A stretch of 42,631 bases of DNA from Anaerolineaceae bacterium (lineage in GTDB: Bacteria; Chloroflexota; Anaerolineae; Anaerolineales; Anaerolineaceae). This document shows positions 33,219-41,725 of the stretch, in pieces. Every line of letters begins with the position of its first letter. The stretch's first letter is position 1. Location: contig WOYY01000075.1 in assembly GCA_011620555.1 (NCBI GenBank), forward strand, positions 1 to 42,631. The letters are read 5' to 3'. Below the pieces are notes generated by a model. That model ran no database searches, was not told the DNA's origin, and worked only from the letters and a program-made list of their open reading frames with translations. The position numbers and the translations under genes were made by a program.

Positions 33219-33259
33219 AGGTTCGTTCATTATGCAATTTTATGGAAAAAGGGTATCCC

Positions 33260-33913
33260 ATGAGTGATTCGATGAATCCCCTGGCATCTTTACAAAATAT
33301 CTTCCGCAACTGGTGGAAGATTGTTCTGATCGCCTATCTCTGCGCGTTGATCGGTTTGGTGGCCTCCTACCTGCTGCCCGCCAAATATCAGGCCGAGGCG
33401 GTGTTCAGCTCCAGCCTGGATTTCACGGAGATCAATTTTGAGAACCTGGTCACCGATACGGGCGCGCCGGTTGTGTTTACCCAATATGACGAGGACCTGG
33501 CCGTCCAGGTCGTCCAGCGCTATCTGATTAAGAAACAGGCCGCGGCCCTGGCCTACGCCCAGGCCCTGGATTCAACGATCACGCCGGAGGCTTTTGCGAG
33601 GGACAGCCAGATCTCGCGCTACCATGCCCTTTGGACTCTGCGCTTCCGCCATGCCAACCCGGAGATCGCCCAGCAGGTGGTCAATTATTGGGCGAATGAA
33701 GCGCTGAGAGACCTGAAAGCGGCCCAGGCTGCCGGAGAAGCGGAGACCTTTGTGATCGTGGATTTGACCCGGGAGGCGCCTTTGCCCACCGAACCCACCT
33801 ATCAAAACCGGGGCACCCTCGTGCTGGCCGGTGCGCTGATCGGCCTGGTGGTAGGCATCCTCGTGGTGGATGGCAAGTTCCGGTTTAGCCCGGAAGGCGA
33901 CCCAGAGGACTGA
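33260..33913 (+). CDS. Wzz/chain-length-determinant family membrane protein
   Basis: A 217-residue polysaccharide co-polymerase-like protein with two membrane segments framing an outside domain: NWWKIVLIAYLCALIGLVASYLL near residues 17-39 and GTLVLAGALIGLVVGILVVDG near residues 185-205. PAKYQAEAVFSSSLDF after the first segment and PLPTEPTYQNR before the second, with a Pro-rich motif, are typical of Wzz proteins. It lacks a tyrosine-kinase domain. AAAGGG lies seven bases before the ATG at 33260. The ligase/polymerase-like gene begins two bases after its stop, so the pair probably sets chain length and joining of an exopolysaccharide. Confidence 0.85.
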   Translation: MSDSMNPLASLQNIFRNWWKIVLIAYLCALIGLVASYLLPAKYQAEAVFSSSLDFTEINFENLVTDTGAPVVFTQYDEDLAVQVVQRYLIKKQAAALAYAQALDSTITPEAFARDSQISRYHALWTLRFRHANPEIAQQVVNYWANEALRDLKAAQAAGEAETFVIVDLTREAPLPTEPTYQNRGTLVLAGALIGLVVGILVVDGKFRFSPEGDPED

Positions 33914-33915
33914 CC

Positions 33916-35472
33916 ATGCTGACTTCACTTTCCAGGAATTCCTTCTATCGGCTGGCCCGGACCGTGCTTTGGTTCCTGGTGCTGGTAGGCTTGCCGCTGA
34001 CCAGTTTTCCCCTGCTCAGCCGCCTGACGGGCGCGATCGTCGCCCCTTTCTCTTTTATCCCTTTGGTCGCGCTATTGGTGATCTGGCTGGCGCCTTTTGT
34101 TTTGGAAAAAGGCAAGCTCCCGGCCGAGATGGTGCCGTTTTTCTATTTTGTGCTGGTGGCCATTGCCGTCTCAGGCCTGGCTTTTTTCCTGAATGGGTTT
34201 TATGACCTCGGCCAGGATTTCTTTGGGCAGACCCTGAGGGCTTTCATCACCCTGGCAATTGGGATGAGCTTTTATCTGGTCTTTGCCACCTATCCTCAGG
34301 ATGAAAAACGTCTGCGCCAGACTTTGATCTTTGTGTATATCGGCGGCGTTTTATTGATCGCCTGGACTTTTGTGGAAGCCTTTTTGATCCGCAAATACGG
34401 CATCGTGCGCGATATGCCGGAATGGGTGACGCGCTTCAGATCGGTCCTCGTTACTCAATCCCCGAATATCTATTATTCCAACCGGGTGAGCGGCTTTGCC
34501 TATGAACCCTCCTGGTTCGTCCGTGAATTCAACCTGGTGCTGTTCCCCATCTGGCTGGCAGCGATCTACCAGCGGAAATCTTTGTTCAAATTCCGCCTGT
34601 GGATCTTCCAGGTTGAGGATTTTCTGATGCTGGCGGGGCTGGTCGCCTTCGGGTTCAGCTCCCCCCGGGTGGGTCTGCTGGCTTTTTTGGCCTCCCTGGC
34701 TTATCTGGGGATATTGTTTCTGGGCCGGGTCCATGGCTGGTTGATCGGCCGGGTGCTTAAGGGGCGGAAAAAGCCAGTCAAGCATCTCGGGTGGATGAAG
34801 TTCCTTTTGGCCGTTTTGCTGGTCGTTGTTTTGATTGTGATCGCGGGGGGTGCCGTGTTGGGCTATGTCGTGGTTGCCAGCGGTTGGGATAACCGCTATC
34901 AACTGTTGCTTTCAGCCGGGGTCCTGGACCGGGTTGATCTCTTCCCCCTCACGGAAGATTCCTTCATCGCGCTCTCAGGCGAGCTTGCCTTTTTGGAGCG
35001 CGTGGTGTATTGGTTCGGCGGCTGGCATGTTTTCAGCGATTATCCCTTGGGCGTCGGCCTGGGGAACAGCGGCTTTTATATGGTGGATCGGTTGAATGGG
35101 CAGGGATTAGGATCCCTGGAAATTCGGAATCTGGTCTACCGCGCGGGGTACCTGCCCAACAGCAAGAACTTGTGGACCCGGCTGTTATCCGAAACCGGGG
35201 TCCTGGGCTTTGCCACCTTTGCGGTCTGGCTGTTCGTGCTCTGGCGCTCCAGCGCGCTGACCCGCAAGAGCGAGTCCCAGGTGCTGCAGATCGTGGGGCT
35301 GGCCGGGCAGCTTTTTCTGATGGCCTATCTGGTGGAGGGGCTGAGCATGGATTCCTTTGCCATGCCCTACCAATGGCTGATGGCCGGGCTGATCTCGGCG
35401 GCGGGGCTGCTGGCGCGGAAGGAGCTGGCCGCGAAGGGGAAAGCGGCGAAGGGGCAGCCAGCGGAGGGGTAG
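33916..35472 (+). CDS. O-antigen ligase/polymerase-type membrane protein
   Basis: A 518-residue protein with about ten to twelve hydrophobic segments and a large outside loop (about residues 315-415) holding RYQLLLSAGVLDRVDLFPLT and GGWHVFSDYPLGVGLGNSGFYM. The latter is the Wzy_C-type motif region seen in O-antigen ligases and polymerases (PF04932). The C-terminal tail is Lys/Ala-rich. It would polymerise or transfer polysaccharide repeat units at the outer face of the membrane together with the Wzz-type neighbour. No glycosyltransferases are nearby, so other steps lie elsewhere. Confidence 0.82.
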   Translation: MLTSLSRNSFYRLARTVLWFLVLVGLPLTSFPLLSRLTGAIVAPFSFIPLVALLVIWLAPFVLEKGKLPAEMVPFFYFVLVAIAVSGLAFFLNGFYDLGQDFFGQTLRAFITLAIGMSFYLVFATYPQDEKRLRQTLIFVYIGGVLLIAWTFVEAFLIRKYGIVRDMPEWVTRFRSVLVTQSPNIYYSNRVSGFAYEPSWFVREFNLVLFPIWLAAIYQRKSLFKFRLWIFQVEDFLMLAGLVAFGFSSPRVGLLAFLASLAYLGILFLGRVHGWLIGRVLKGRKKPVKHLGWMKFLLAVLLVVVLIVIAGGAVLGYVVVASGWDNRYQLLLSAGVLDRVDLFPLTEDSFIALSGELAFLERVVYWFGGWHVFSDYPLGVGLGNSGFYMVDRLNGQGLGSLEIRNLVYRAGYLPNSKNLWTRLLSETGVLGFATFAVWLFVLWRSSALTRKSESQVLQIVGLAGQLFLMAYLVEGLSMDSFAMPYQWLMAGLISAAGLLARKELAAKGKAAKGQPAEG

Positions 35473-36016
35473 GACTGTGCTTTTTCTTTCAGCTTTTATT
35501 AGTGAATTTTAGCGAGAAAGTCCTGTATTGCGGTTGTTTTAATGAAAAAATTTTGGGGTATTAAATGGGGAATTCCATATTTATTAGAATTCCACGAGCT
35601 GAAGTAAGCTTATTCTTGGTGAAGCCTCTTTGAGGTAGCCTGGAAGGTTAAAGAATGCCGTGTTGGGCGGCGACCATTCGAGTAAACCATTTCTTCGTTA
35701 ATTTTTAATTGAGCCTCAGATAGGTTATAAATTAAGTGTTAGGGATAGGCATTTATTGGGCTTGGATTACGTCTCCAAGGTAAGTTTGGGCATATTAAAA
35801 AGGGAGGCATAGAATCCAGCTCATTCGGAGGGGGCAATGCGTTCCGAATTAGGAAATACCCCGGGAGTTCTCCATGGAAAAGTGCTTTTTGTAGGTGTTA
35901 CTACAAAATATCGTGAAATTAAAACTAAAAAGCATTTATGAGTAACAAGTTCCAACGTAAAGAATTGTTCTCAAGATAAACTCGGATGTATCATAACGGA
36001 AAAACCAAGGCGTCAA
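35473..36016. other. AT-rich intergenic region ahead of the ABC block
   Basis: No convincing gene is seen in these 544 bases. Base composition turns clearly AT-rich just after the ligase stop. It contains GGAATTC-N11-GAATTCC near 35571-35595 and the TTTTGTAG palindrome described separately. A hallmark attachment site or integrase was not found. Confidence 0.5.
35887..35908. promoter_or_regulatory. Palindromic candidate operator for the ABC genes
   Basis: TTTTGTAG-N6-CTACAAAA is a perfect 8-bp inverted repeat about 110 bases upstream of the ATPase start. GntR-type repressors that control ABC exporters bind sites of this kind, but no such regulator gene is present here. Confidence 0.45.
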
Positions 36017-36721
36017 ATGTTATTAAAAATTACTCAACTTCATAAAGCCTATGGCGAGAATGTCGTACTGAATGATTTAAACTACCAGTTTGAAGAAGGA
36101 AAAATCTATGGCATCGTTGGCCGTAATGGCGCGGGAAAAACAACGCTCTTCAATTGTATTAACCGCGATATCAGTTTTGAACAAGGGAGAGTGACCCTCG
36201 TTGATGGTGAAGTGGAAAGCGAACTGACCTTTGAAGAGACGGGTATGGTGTCAGCCTCACCGATCCTGCCGGAGTTCCTGACCGGATATGAGTTTATCCA
36301 TTACTTTCTCTCATTCAATGATCGTCATTCTGTCCCAGACGAGGCTGTTGTTAACAATTACTTTGATTTGTTTAGGATCCAAGAGAATGACCGGCATAAA
36401 CTGATTAAGAACTATTCCTATGGGATGAAGAACAAATTGCAGCTTTTGTGTTGCCTGATCCGACAACCGAAGGTGATCCTCCTTGATGAACCGCTCTCTT
36501 CATTTGATATTATCGTTTCGCATGACATCAAAGAGCGGCTGATTGAGATGAAGCATAACCATATCATCCTGATGTCAACGCATATCCTGCAGCTTGCAAC
36601 GGATGTGAGTGATGAAATCCTCTTGCTGAAGAATGGCACCTTGACGGGTTTTGTTTGGAAAGGAGATCAACGCGAGGTTTACGAAAAACGCTTGATGGAC
36701 GCACTAGAAGAGGATGAATAA
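36017..36721 (+). CDS. ABC transporter ATP-binding protein
   Basis: A 234-residue ATPase that would power the permease encoded next. Walker A is GRNGAGKTTLFNC (residues 36-48), the signature is YSYGMKNKL in place of LSGGQ, Walker B is KVILLDEPLSSFD, and the switch His is in MSTHILQ. The divergent signature resembles ABC-2-type drug or bacteriocin exporters of low-GC Gram-positives. Its AT-rich codon use (many AAA, GAA, TTT) contrasts with GC-rich neighbours on both sides, which suggests acquisition by transfer. The permease start overlaps or abuts its stop. Confidence 0.92.
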   Translation: MLLKITQLHKAYGENVVLNDLNYQFEEGKIYGIVGRNGAGKTTLFNCINRDISFEQGRVTLVDGEVESELTFEETGMVSASPILPEFLTGYEFIHYFLSFNDRHSVPDEAVVNNYFDLFRIQENDRHKLIKNYSYGMKNKLQLLCCLIRQPKVILLDEPLSSFDIIVSHDIKERLIEMKHNHIILMSTHILQLATDVSDEILLLKNGTLTGFVWKGDQREVYEKRLMDALEEDE

Positions 36722-36722
36722 G

Positions 36723-38309
36723 ATGCGGAACCTTTCTGTTTATCTGAAAGTCATGCTGACGATTAATGCGAACAGTTTTCTGTACTTTCTGAGTAAGCTT
36801 CCAATCATTAATCGCTTAATAACGCCCACTCTCTACAAAAACACACAACTAAAACAGGTTTTCAGCCTTTTCGGTACAATTTTCGATTTTCTCAAAGCCG
36901 CTCTAGGACAGTCCATCCTGGTGGTTGTGCTTATTCGCTACCTGCCGCTCCTGTTGCAAGGGCAAAATTGGCGCGGCTCTCCTGCTTTAGGGCTGCAGGT
37001 TTCGCTTTTTATCATTCTCATGTGCATCTTACCCGCTTTCCTGCAAAGCTCAATATTCAAAGCCAGTAAAGAAGATTTCATTTTTCTGAACCATTTCTCA
37101 TTGAATCCAGATGAGTATTATCGGGTGAAAACAGGAATGGGATTGGTTCGCCAAGTTTTCTCATTATTTCCCATACTGCTTATCTCTTTCCATGATTTTT
37201 TCACGGCCTTCATGTTAGTGAGTATTAAGGTTGCATTTGTGATGGTGGGGAACATATTCTTTCTGAATCAATATAAAAACAGGCGAAAGTTAACCGACAT
37301 CAAGATCCGCATGTTGGTTATTCTATCTGCTGTCGTTTTTACGTATGTCGGGGTGTACTTCGACCGCATTCCCAGTCTCTACCCCTCACGTTTCTGGGCA
37401 ATAGTGATCTCCCTGGTTTCACTCGCCATCGTCGCCTCTGCGTGGCGTTATGTCACAAGTTACCGGAATTTCAAAGAGGTGGCAGTTCAATTTGCGAGTA
37501 AGGATGTGCTTACGCTACAGGTTTCAGTTACCACCATGCTCAACGAAGGCACCACTGGATTAGAGGTCTTTGATTGGCCAACAAATAAGCAGTTCTGGGA
37601 GAAGAACAAAACAGAAGAGCCGGCAAATTATATTGAGCATGCCCTCAACAAAAGGTTCAGTAAAACAATCTGGAGTTTCACTAAACAAACTATCATCCAA
37701 AACCTGATTATCTTCAGCGTGGTAGGGTTACTGATTAGATCAGATCTGATTAAACTGGATGAGTCTCATCTTTTGGATTATTCGCCAATTTTGATGAGCC
37801 TTGTGATAAGCATGACCTATGGCTTATCCTATTTACAGCTTTGTTTTAGGAACCTAGATCTACCTTTGCTCTATCACCATCTCTATTCGCAAAAAAGAAT
37901 CATTCAGTCCATGAAAAAAAGAGCGTCATTCCTCTTTAAAAATGGTGTGTTGCACCTTTCTTCTTTCGCTGTAAGCCTATATCTCTTTCTTCAAATAGCG
38001 AGATTGCGCCTCAGTCCAAACATTTTTTTCGGTCTTTTAATCGTTTATTCCCTCGTTTTCCTGATTTATGAGCTATTCCATTTCCTGACTTACTATGCCC
38101 TCCAACCTTATTCCACAGAGTTAACCGTTAAAAGCCCCTTGTTTACGGTACTCTCCATTGCCCAATACCTGTTTAGTGTCTATTTCCTCTTTGCCCGGGT
38201 GAATGTCTTATCCCTGACCAGGCCCTTGATTATCATTGCAGTAGTGCTGATCCTTTGTTGTGTGCTATTAACGAATTTTGTCGAACAAACCTTTAAGTTG
38301 CGATATTAA
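36723..38309 (+). CDS. ABC transporter permease, ABC-2-like, unknown substrate
   Basis: A 528-residue integral membrane protein with many hydrophobic segments, for example SILVVVLIRYLPLLL, VSLFIILMCILPAF, MLVSIKVAFVMVGNIFFL, IVISLVSLAIVASAW and PLIIIAVVLILCCVLL. It is paired with the ATPase just upstream. I do not recognise a specific family; layout resembles export systems of Firmicutes. The ATG at 36723 has GAGG nine bases upstream; the ATG at 36714 overlaps the ATPase gene but abuts the ribosome site. Codon use is AT-rich like the ATPase. Confidence 0.85.
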   Translation: MRNLSVYLKVMLTINANSFLYFLSKLPIINRLITPTLYKNTQLKQVFSLFGTIFDFLKAALGQSILVVVLIRYLPLLLQGQNWRGSPALGLQVSLFIILMCILPAFLQSSIFKASKEDFIFLNHFSLNPDEYYRVKTGMGLVRQVFSLFPILLISFHDFFTAFMLVSIKVAFVMVGNIFFLNQYKNRRKLTDIKIRMLVILSAVVFTYVGVYFDRIPSLYPSRFWAIVISLVSLAIVASAWRYVTSYRNFKEVAVQFASKDVLTLQVSVTTMLNEGTTGLEVFDWPTNKQFWEKNKTEEPANYIEHALNKRFSKTIWSFTKQTIIQNLIIFSVVGLLIRSDLIKLDESHLLDYSPILMSLVISMTYGLSYLQLCFRNLDLPLLYHHLYSQKRIIQSMKKRASFLFKNGVLHLSSFAVSLYLFLQIARLRLSPNIFFGLLIVYSLVFLIYELFHFLTYYALQPYSTELTVKSPLFTVLSIAQYLFSVYFLFARVNVLSLTRPLIIIAVVLILCCVLLTNFVEQTFKLRY

Positions 38310-38400
38310 GAGTTGGCATCTCATTTACCTGGTCTTATCTCTATAAAAAAGAGCCTTCTAATTTTAACAGTCAGACAGCCCCATCAGCTTAAATAAAAGG

Positions 38401-38496
38401 CGGGAATGGATGGGAGTCGAACCCACCACGGCTCGCCACGCGACCCGACAACCGATTTTGAAGACCGGGAGGCCCACCGGGACCTAACCATTCCCA
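38401..38496 (-). tRNA. selC: tRNA-Sec, anticodon TCA
   Basis: On the minus strand the acceptor GGGAATGG pairs with CCATTCCC over eight bases. An unusually long D stem (GTCCCGG with CCTCCCGG), an anticodon stem CCGGT/ATCGG with loop CTTCAAA giving TCA, a long variable arm, and a T arm with GGTTCGACTCC follow. Together these are specific to selenocysteine tRNA. Its 3' end reads G then CC without the final A. It implies that the organism decodes UGA as selenocysteine. Confidence 0.95.
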
Positions 38497-38502
38497 CGGT
38501 TA

Positions 38503-38531
38503 AGCATAACCAGCCGTCCCCCGGATGTCAA
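38503..38531 (-). promoter_or_regulatory. Promoter of selC
   Basis: On the minus strand TTGACA (38531-38526), 17 bases, then TATGCT (38508-38503), just before the tRNA-Sec 5' end. The hexamer TTGACA overlaps the stop codon of the 58-residue frame upstream. Confidence 0.75.
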
Positions 38532-38704
38532 CCTTTTTTCAGCCTTTCAGGTTCTTTTCCGCTTGGCTTTCCTGGCGGCCTCTTTGCCGCGTTTTGCGCG
38601 GCGCGGAAGATCACGATCTGGGCGATCAGGGCCAGAGGGAGGGGCTGGTCATTCGGGAAGCCGGCGAAGTATTCATCGAGGGTGGAGAAGGTGGAGTTGG
38701 ACAT
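38528..38704 (-). CDS. Small open frame upstream of selC, 58 residues
   Basis: The minus-strand frame runs from an ATG at 38704, preceded by AAGGA seven bases upstream, to a TGA at 38528. The sequence begins MSNSTFSTLDEYFAGFPNDQ, has a hydrophobic middle (PLPLALIAQIVIF) and a basic, Pro-rich end (RPPGKPSGKEPERLKKG). I do not recognise it. The good ribosome site and codon use support a real gene, but it is short and lies beside a decayed transposase. Confidence 0.45.
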   Translation of the reverse strand: MSNSTFSTLDEYFAGFPNDQPLPLALIAQIVIFRAAQNAAKRPPGKPSGKEPERLKKG

Positions 38705-38739
38705 CCAAAGTTCCTTTGTTCGGGCAAGTGCAAAAGGGT

Positions 38740-39060
38740 GTGATGCAGTTGAGCCGGATGGGTGCGGTGGTCGAAGCGTGTTGGTGCGAGATTCCGGCGC
38801 ACTTCCCGCAGGTCCGTAATCCGGTTTTCGTGGTGATGCTCACTCCCCATTCCCTCGGCGCGAATGTGAGGTCATTCAAATCAGCCGTTTCTCGGCGAAT
38901 CCATCCAATGCCAGAATTTGAGAATGTTCAAATTTGGCAGCGCAATTATGATGAGCGCATCCTTCGAGGTCAGAGAGATTACGACAGGATCGCCGTGTAT
39001 ATCCAGGCCAACCCTGTAAATTGGTCATTGGATCGGGAAAGCCAGGGTCGAACCCGTTAA
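38740..39060 (+). pseudogene. Remnant of a REP-associated tyrosine transposase (RAYT, Y1 family)
   Basis: The frame carries fragments of the Y1 transposase family in order: VVEACWCEIPAHFPQVR, then FVVM directly followed by SLGANVRSFKSAVSRRI, and the C-terminal IWQRNYDERILRGQRDYDRI and YIQANPVNW. The segment that should hold the HUH metal motif (MPNHIHGI) is deleted, and the N-terminal strand with FVTI is missing, so it cannot be active. It ends at 39060, before the glycosidase gene. Confidence 0.75.
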
Positions 39061-39155
39061 GAAATCTGTTAAATCCGAACCGGCTTTTAGGGCAGCTGGA
39101 CTTCAATGGTAAAATTCATCTGTTCATTGACAATCAACAGGAGACTCCTTACGCA

Positions 39156-40613
39156 ATGACTGAGCAGACGCATACACCTGACTGGGTCAAAAACGCGATT
39201 TTTTACCAAATTTTTCCCGACCGTTTTGCAAAATCCGATTATCTTGAAAAGCCCACCTATATCGAACCTTGGGATGCACCACTGACGCGTGCAGGTTTCA
39301 AGGGCGGGGACCTGCTGGGCGTCTATGAGAAACTGGACTATTTGCAGGACCTCGGGGTCAACGCGCTCTACTTCAACCCGATCTTCATGTCCACCGCTAA
39401 CCACCGCTACCACACCTATGATTACTGGCATGTGGACCCAATTTTGGGGGAGAACCCGGTCTTCTTCAAACTGCTGAATGAGGCCCACCGGCGCGGGATG
39501 CACGTCATTTTGGATGGCGTTTTCAACCATGCCAGCCGGGGCTTTTTCCAGTTCAACCATATCCTCGAGAACGGCGAAAAATCGCCCTACCTCGACTGGT
39601 TCCATGTCTACGGCTTTCCGATGAATGCCTATCAGGGCAAGCCGAATTATTCCTGCTGGTGGAACCTGCCCGCGCTGCCCCAGTTCAACACCGATAACCC
39701 CCAGGTCCGCAAGTTCCTGTTTGAGGTGGCCAAGCACTGGATCGAGCAGGGCGCCGATGGCTGGCGGCTGGATGTCCCCTTTGAGATCAAGGATGAATCC
39801 TTCTGGCGCCAGTTCCGGGCGGCAACCAAGCTGGCCAATCCGGATGCTTACCTGGTGGGCGAGATCCCCTCCGAAGCCCAGGAGTGGCTGCAGGGTGATA
39901 TGTTCGATGGCGTGATGAATTATCAATTCTCGGCCGCCCTGGTCGGCTTTTTCGGGACGGGGTTCCGGGATGAGGCGATGATCTCCGGGATGATGAGCTT
40001 ACCCGAAGTGCCTATCCTGGAGGCGGGCGAGTTTCTGCAGCGGGCCAAGGTGCTGCTGGAGATCTACCCCCGGCAGAACGCCCTGGCGCAGCTCAACCTG
40101 CTGGACAGCCACGATATGCCCCGCTTTCTATCGATGGTCAGTGAGAATAAGGACATCTTCCGCCTGGCGACTCTGTTTCAGATGACTTATCCCGGCGCGC
40201 CCTGCATCTACTATGGCAATGAGATCGGGATGACGGGCGGGCGCGACCCTGAGAACCGCAAGCCCTTCCCCTGGGATGAATCCCGCTGGGATCATGAGCT
40301 GCGCACTGCCGTCAAGACCTATGCCCATCTGCGGCTGGACCATTCCGTGCTGCGCACGGGCGAGTTCGTGCCGGTTTATGGCGAGGGGCGCACGATCGCC
40401 TATCTGCGCCACCTGGGCCGGGAGCGGTTGCTGGTGGCGATCAATGCCGGGGGCACGCCCTGGGAGGTCAATATCCCCGTCACGCCGCATCTGGCCGAAG
40501 GGATGGTGGTGGAAGACCTTTTGGGCGGGGGCGGCGCAGTGGTGGAAGAGGGGAACCTGCGCAAGGTGACCATCCCGCCGTGGCAGGGCGCGGTTTTCAG
40601 CCCGACGGTGTAA
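39156..40613 (+). CDS. Alpha-glycosidase, GH13 family (neopullulanase/cyclomaltodextrinase-like)
   Basis: A 485-residue cytoplasmic enzyme that would hydrolyse alpha-glucosidic bonds in maltodextrins. It begins with WVKNAIFYQIFPDRF, and the GH13 motifs follow: VILDGVFNHAS (region I), GWRLDVPFEI (nucleophile Asp), YLVGEIPSEA (acid/base Glu) and NLLDSHDMPR (third acid). It lacks the N-terminal starch-binding-like domain of classic neopullulanases. The start at 39156 has AGGAG 12 bases upstream. It is a single gene followed by a strong terminator. Confidence 0.92.
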   Translation: MTEQTHTPDWVKNAIFYQIFPDRFAKSDYLEKPTYIEPWDAPLTRAGFKGGDLLGVYEKLDYLQDLGVNALYFNPIFMSTANHRYHTYDYWHVDPILGENPVFFKLLNEAHRRGMHVILDGVFNHASRGFFQFNHILENGEKSPYLDWFHVYGFPMNAYQGKPNYSCWWNLPALPQFNTDNPQVRKFLFEVAKHWIEQGADGWRLDVPFEIKDESFWRQFRAATKLANPDAYLVGEIPSEAQEWLQGDMFDGVMNYQFSAALVGFFGTGFRDEAMISGMMSLPEVPILEAGEFLQRAKVLLEIYPRQNALAQLNLLDSHDMPRFLSMVSENKDIFRLATLFQMTYPGAPCIYYGNEIGMTGGRDPENRKPFPWDESRWDHELRTAVKTYAHLRLDHSVLRTGEFVPVYGEGRTIAYLRHLGRERLLVAINAGGTPWEVNIPVTPHLAEGMVVEDLLGGGGAVVEEGNLRKVTIPPWQGAVFSPTV

Positions 40614-40627
40614 GGATTAAACCAAAG

Positions 40628-40658
40628 ACCGGTCAGTCCCTCTGACCGGTTTCTTTTT
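40628..40658 (+). terminator. Terminator of the GH13 gene
   Basis: ACCGGTCAG-TCCCT-CTGACCGGT (40628-40650) is a perfect 9-bp stem followed by TTCTTTTT. Confidence 0.9.
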
Positions 40659-40672
40659 AACTTGTGAATCCC

Positions 40673-41671
40673 TTAGCGCCGTTCATCCTTGCGGAACACA
40701 TTCAGGATGGCGATCTTGGTGGGGTGATTGAAGGGGGCCGGGTCCACCGGGGGCCTAGCGACGATGGTGTCCGGGAAGCCGGTGAGGTCCTCGGGGATGG
40801 GGATGATCTCCCGAAAGGCGAGGTATTCGGACTGGCAGAGGGCGTCCAGCTCGGCCATGAAATCCGCCCCGGAGAGGAAGAGGCTGTTATTGATGACCAC
40901 CAGTTGGCCGCCGTGCCCCACCAGCGGCCGGACCTTGTTAATCAGCCGGGTGATTTGATTTTGCCAATCCAGGCGGCCGGCCCGGGTGGCCGAAAAGAAG
41001 GGGGGATCGAGGATCACGATGTCAAAGAGCCGCTCCTGACGGCGGAGCCGGTCGGTCACTTTGAAGAAGTCGCCTGGTTGAATTTGAGTCCTGGATAATT
41101 CCAATTCGTTTAATTCCCAGGATTTAATCGCGAACTCAAGGAATTTTTGGTCCAGATCGGTTTGGAGCACCTGTTCAGCGCCGCCTGCGCCGGCCGCCAC
41201 GCCCAAACTACCGGTGTAGGCGAAGGTATTGAGTACCTTTTTATCGGCGGCATGCTGACGGAGCCAGCCGCGCAGCTGGCGGGTGTCGAGGTAGAAACCG
41301 GCATCCTGATTCATCTTTAGGTCCAGGGCGTAGCGAAGGCCCTCTTCGGTGATCTGCGTGGGCAGGGATGCGCCTGCCAGCAGGGCGCCGTTGCGGCGGG
41401 CGGGGTCCTGGGCTTGGCGCTGTTTGAGCAGGACGGCGTCAATTCCCAGATCAGCGCCCAGCGCCCACTCTGCCAGTTCCTGAAAAGGGAGGTCGCAGTC
41501 CGGCGCGAGGCCGTGATCCAGAATAACCAGCGCGTGCCCATAGCGGTCCAGCGCCAAGCCCGGGCAGCCTTCATAGAACCCATTGAACAGCCGGTAGGCA
41601 TTGGTGGCGCCGCTTAAATGGCGGCGGTGTTGGGCGGCCTGCTTGATGGTATTGCTGAGGTCTTGGTCCAT
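40673..41671 (-). CDS. Class I SAM-dependent rRNA methyltransferase, RlmI-like
   Basis: The 332-residue protein resembles the RlmI/RlmK family of 23S rRNA cytosine/guanine methyltransferases. It has an N-terminal region with RLFNGFYEGCPGLALDRYG, the linker region and a Rossmann domain with motif I VLNTFAYTGSLGVAAGAGGAEQVLQTDLDQ, and the catalytic-loop motif FDIVILDPPFFS. The N-terminal PUA domain of RlmI is only partly present. The target RNA base is not determined. It is transcribed divergently from the ZIP gene. Confidence 0.85.
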   Translation of the reverse strand: MDQDLSNTIKQAAQHRRHLSGATNAYRLFNGFYEGCPGLALDRYGHALVILDHGLAPDCDLPFQELAEWALGADLGIDAVLLKQRQAQDPARRNGALLAGASLPTQITEEGLRYALDLKMNQDAGFYLDTRQLRGWLRQHAADKKVLNTFAYTGSLGVAAGAGGAEQVLQTDLDQKFLEFAIKSWELNELELSRTQIQPGDFFKVTDRLRRQERLFDIVILDPPFFSATRAGRLDWQNQITRLINKVRPLVGHGGQLVVINNSLFLSGADFMAELDALCQSEYLAFREIIPIPEDLTGFPDTIVARPPVDPAPFNHPTKIAILNVFRKDERR

Positions 41672-41709
41672 GCCTCCATTTTACCTCAGTAATCATTTTG
41701 TAATTAGCT

Positions 41710-41725
41710 ATACCTAAATAGGTAT
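41710..41725. promoter_or_regulatory. Candidate metal-regulator operator (ATACCT-AAAT-AGGTAT)
   Basis: A perfect 6-4-6 inverted repeat overlaps the first base of the -35 hexamer of the ZIP promoter, so a bound repressor would block transcription. A DtxR/MntR- or Fur/Zur-like regulator is plausible because the gene moves metal. No regulator gene is adjacent. Confidence 0.5.

Noticed and set aside
35650-35720. Direct repeat of the tRNA-Sec 3' end as an attachment site
   Set aside because: A short stretch (ACCATTCGAG) looked a little like the selC end, but the match is too short and gapped, and no integrase is present.
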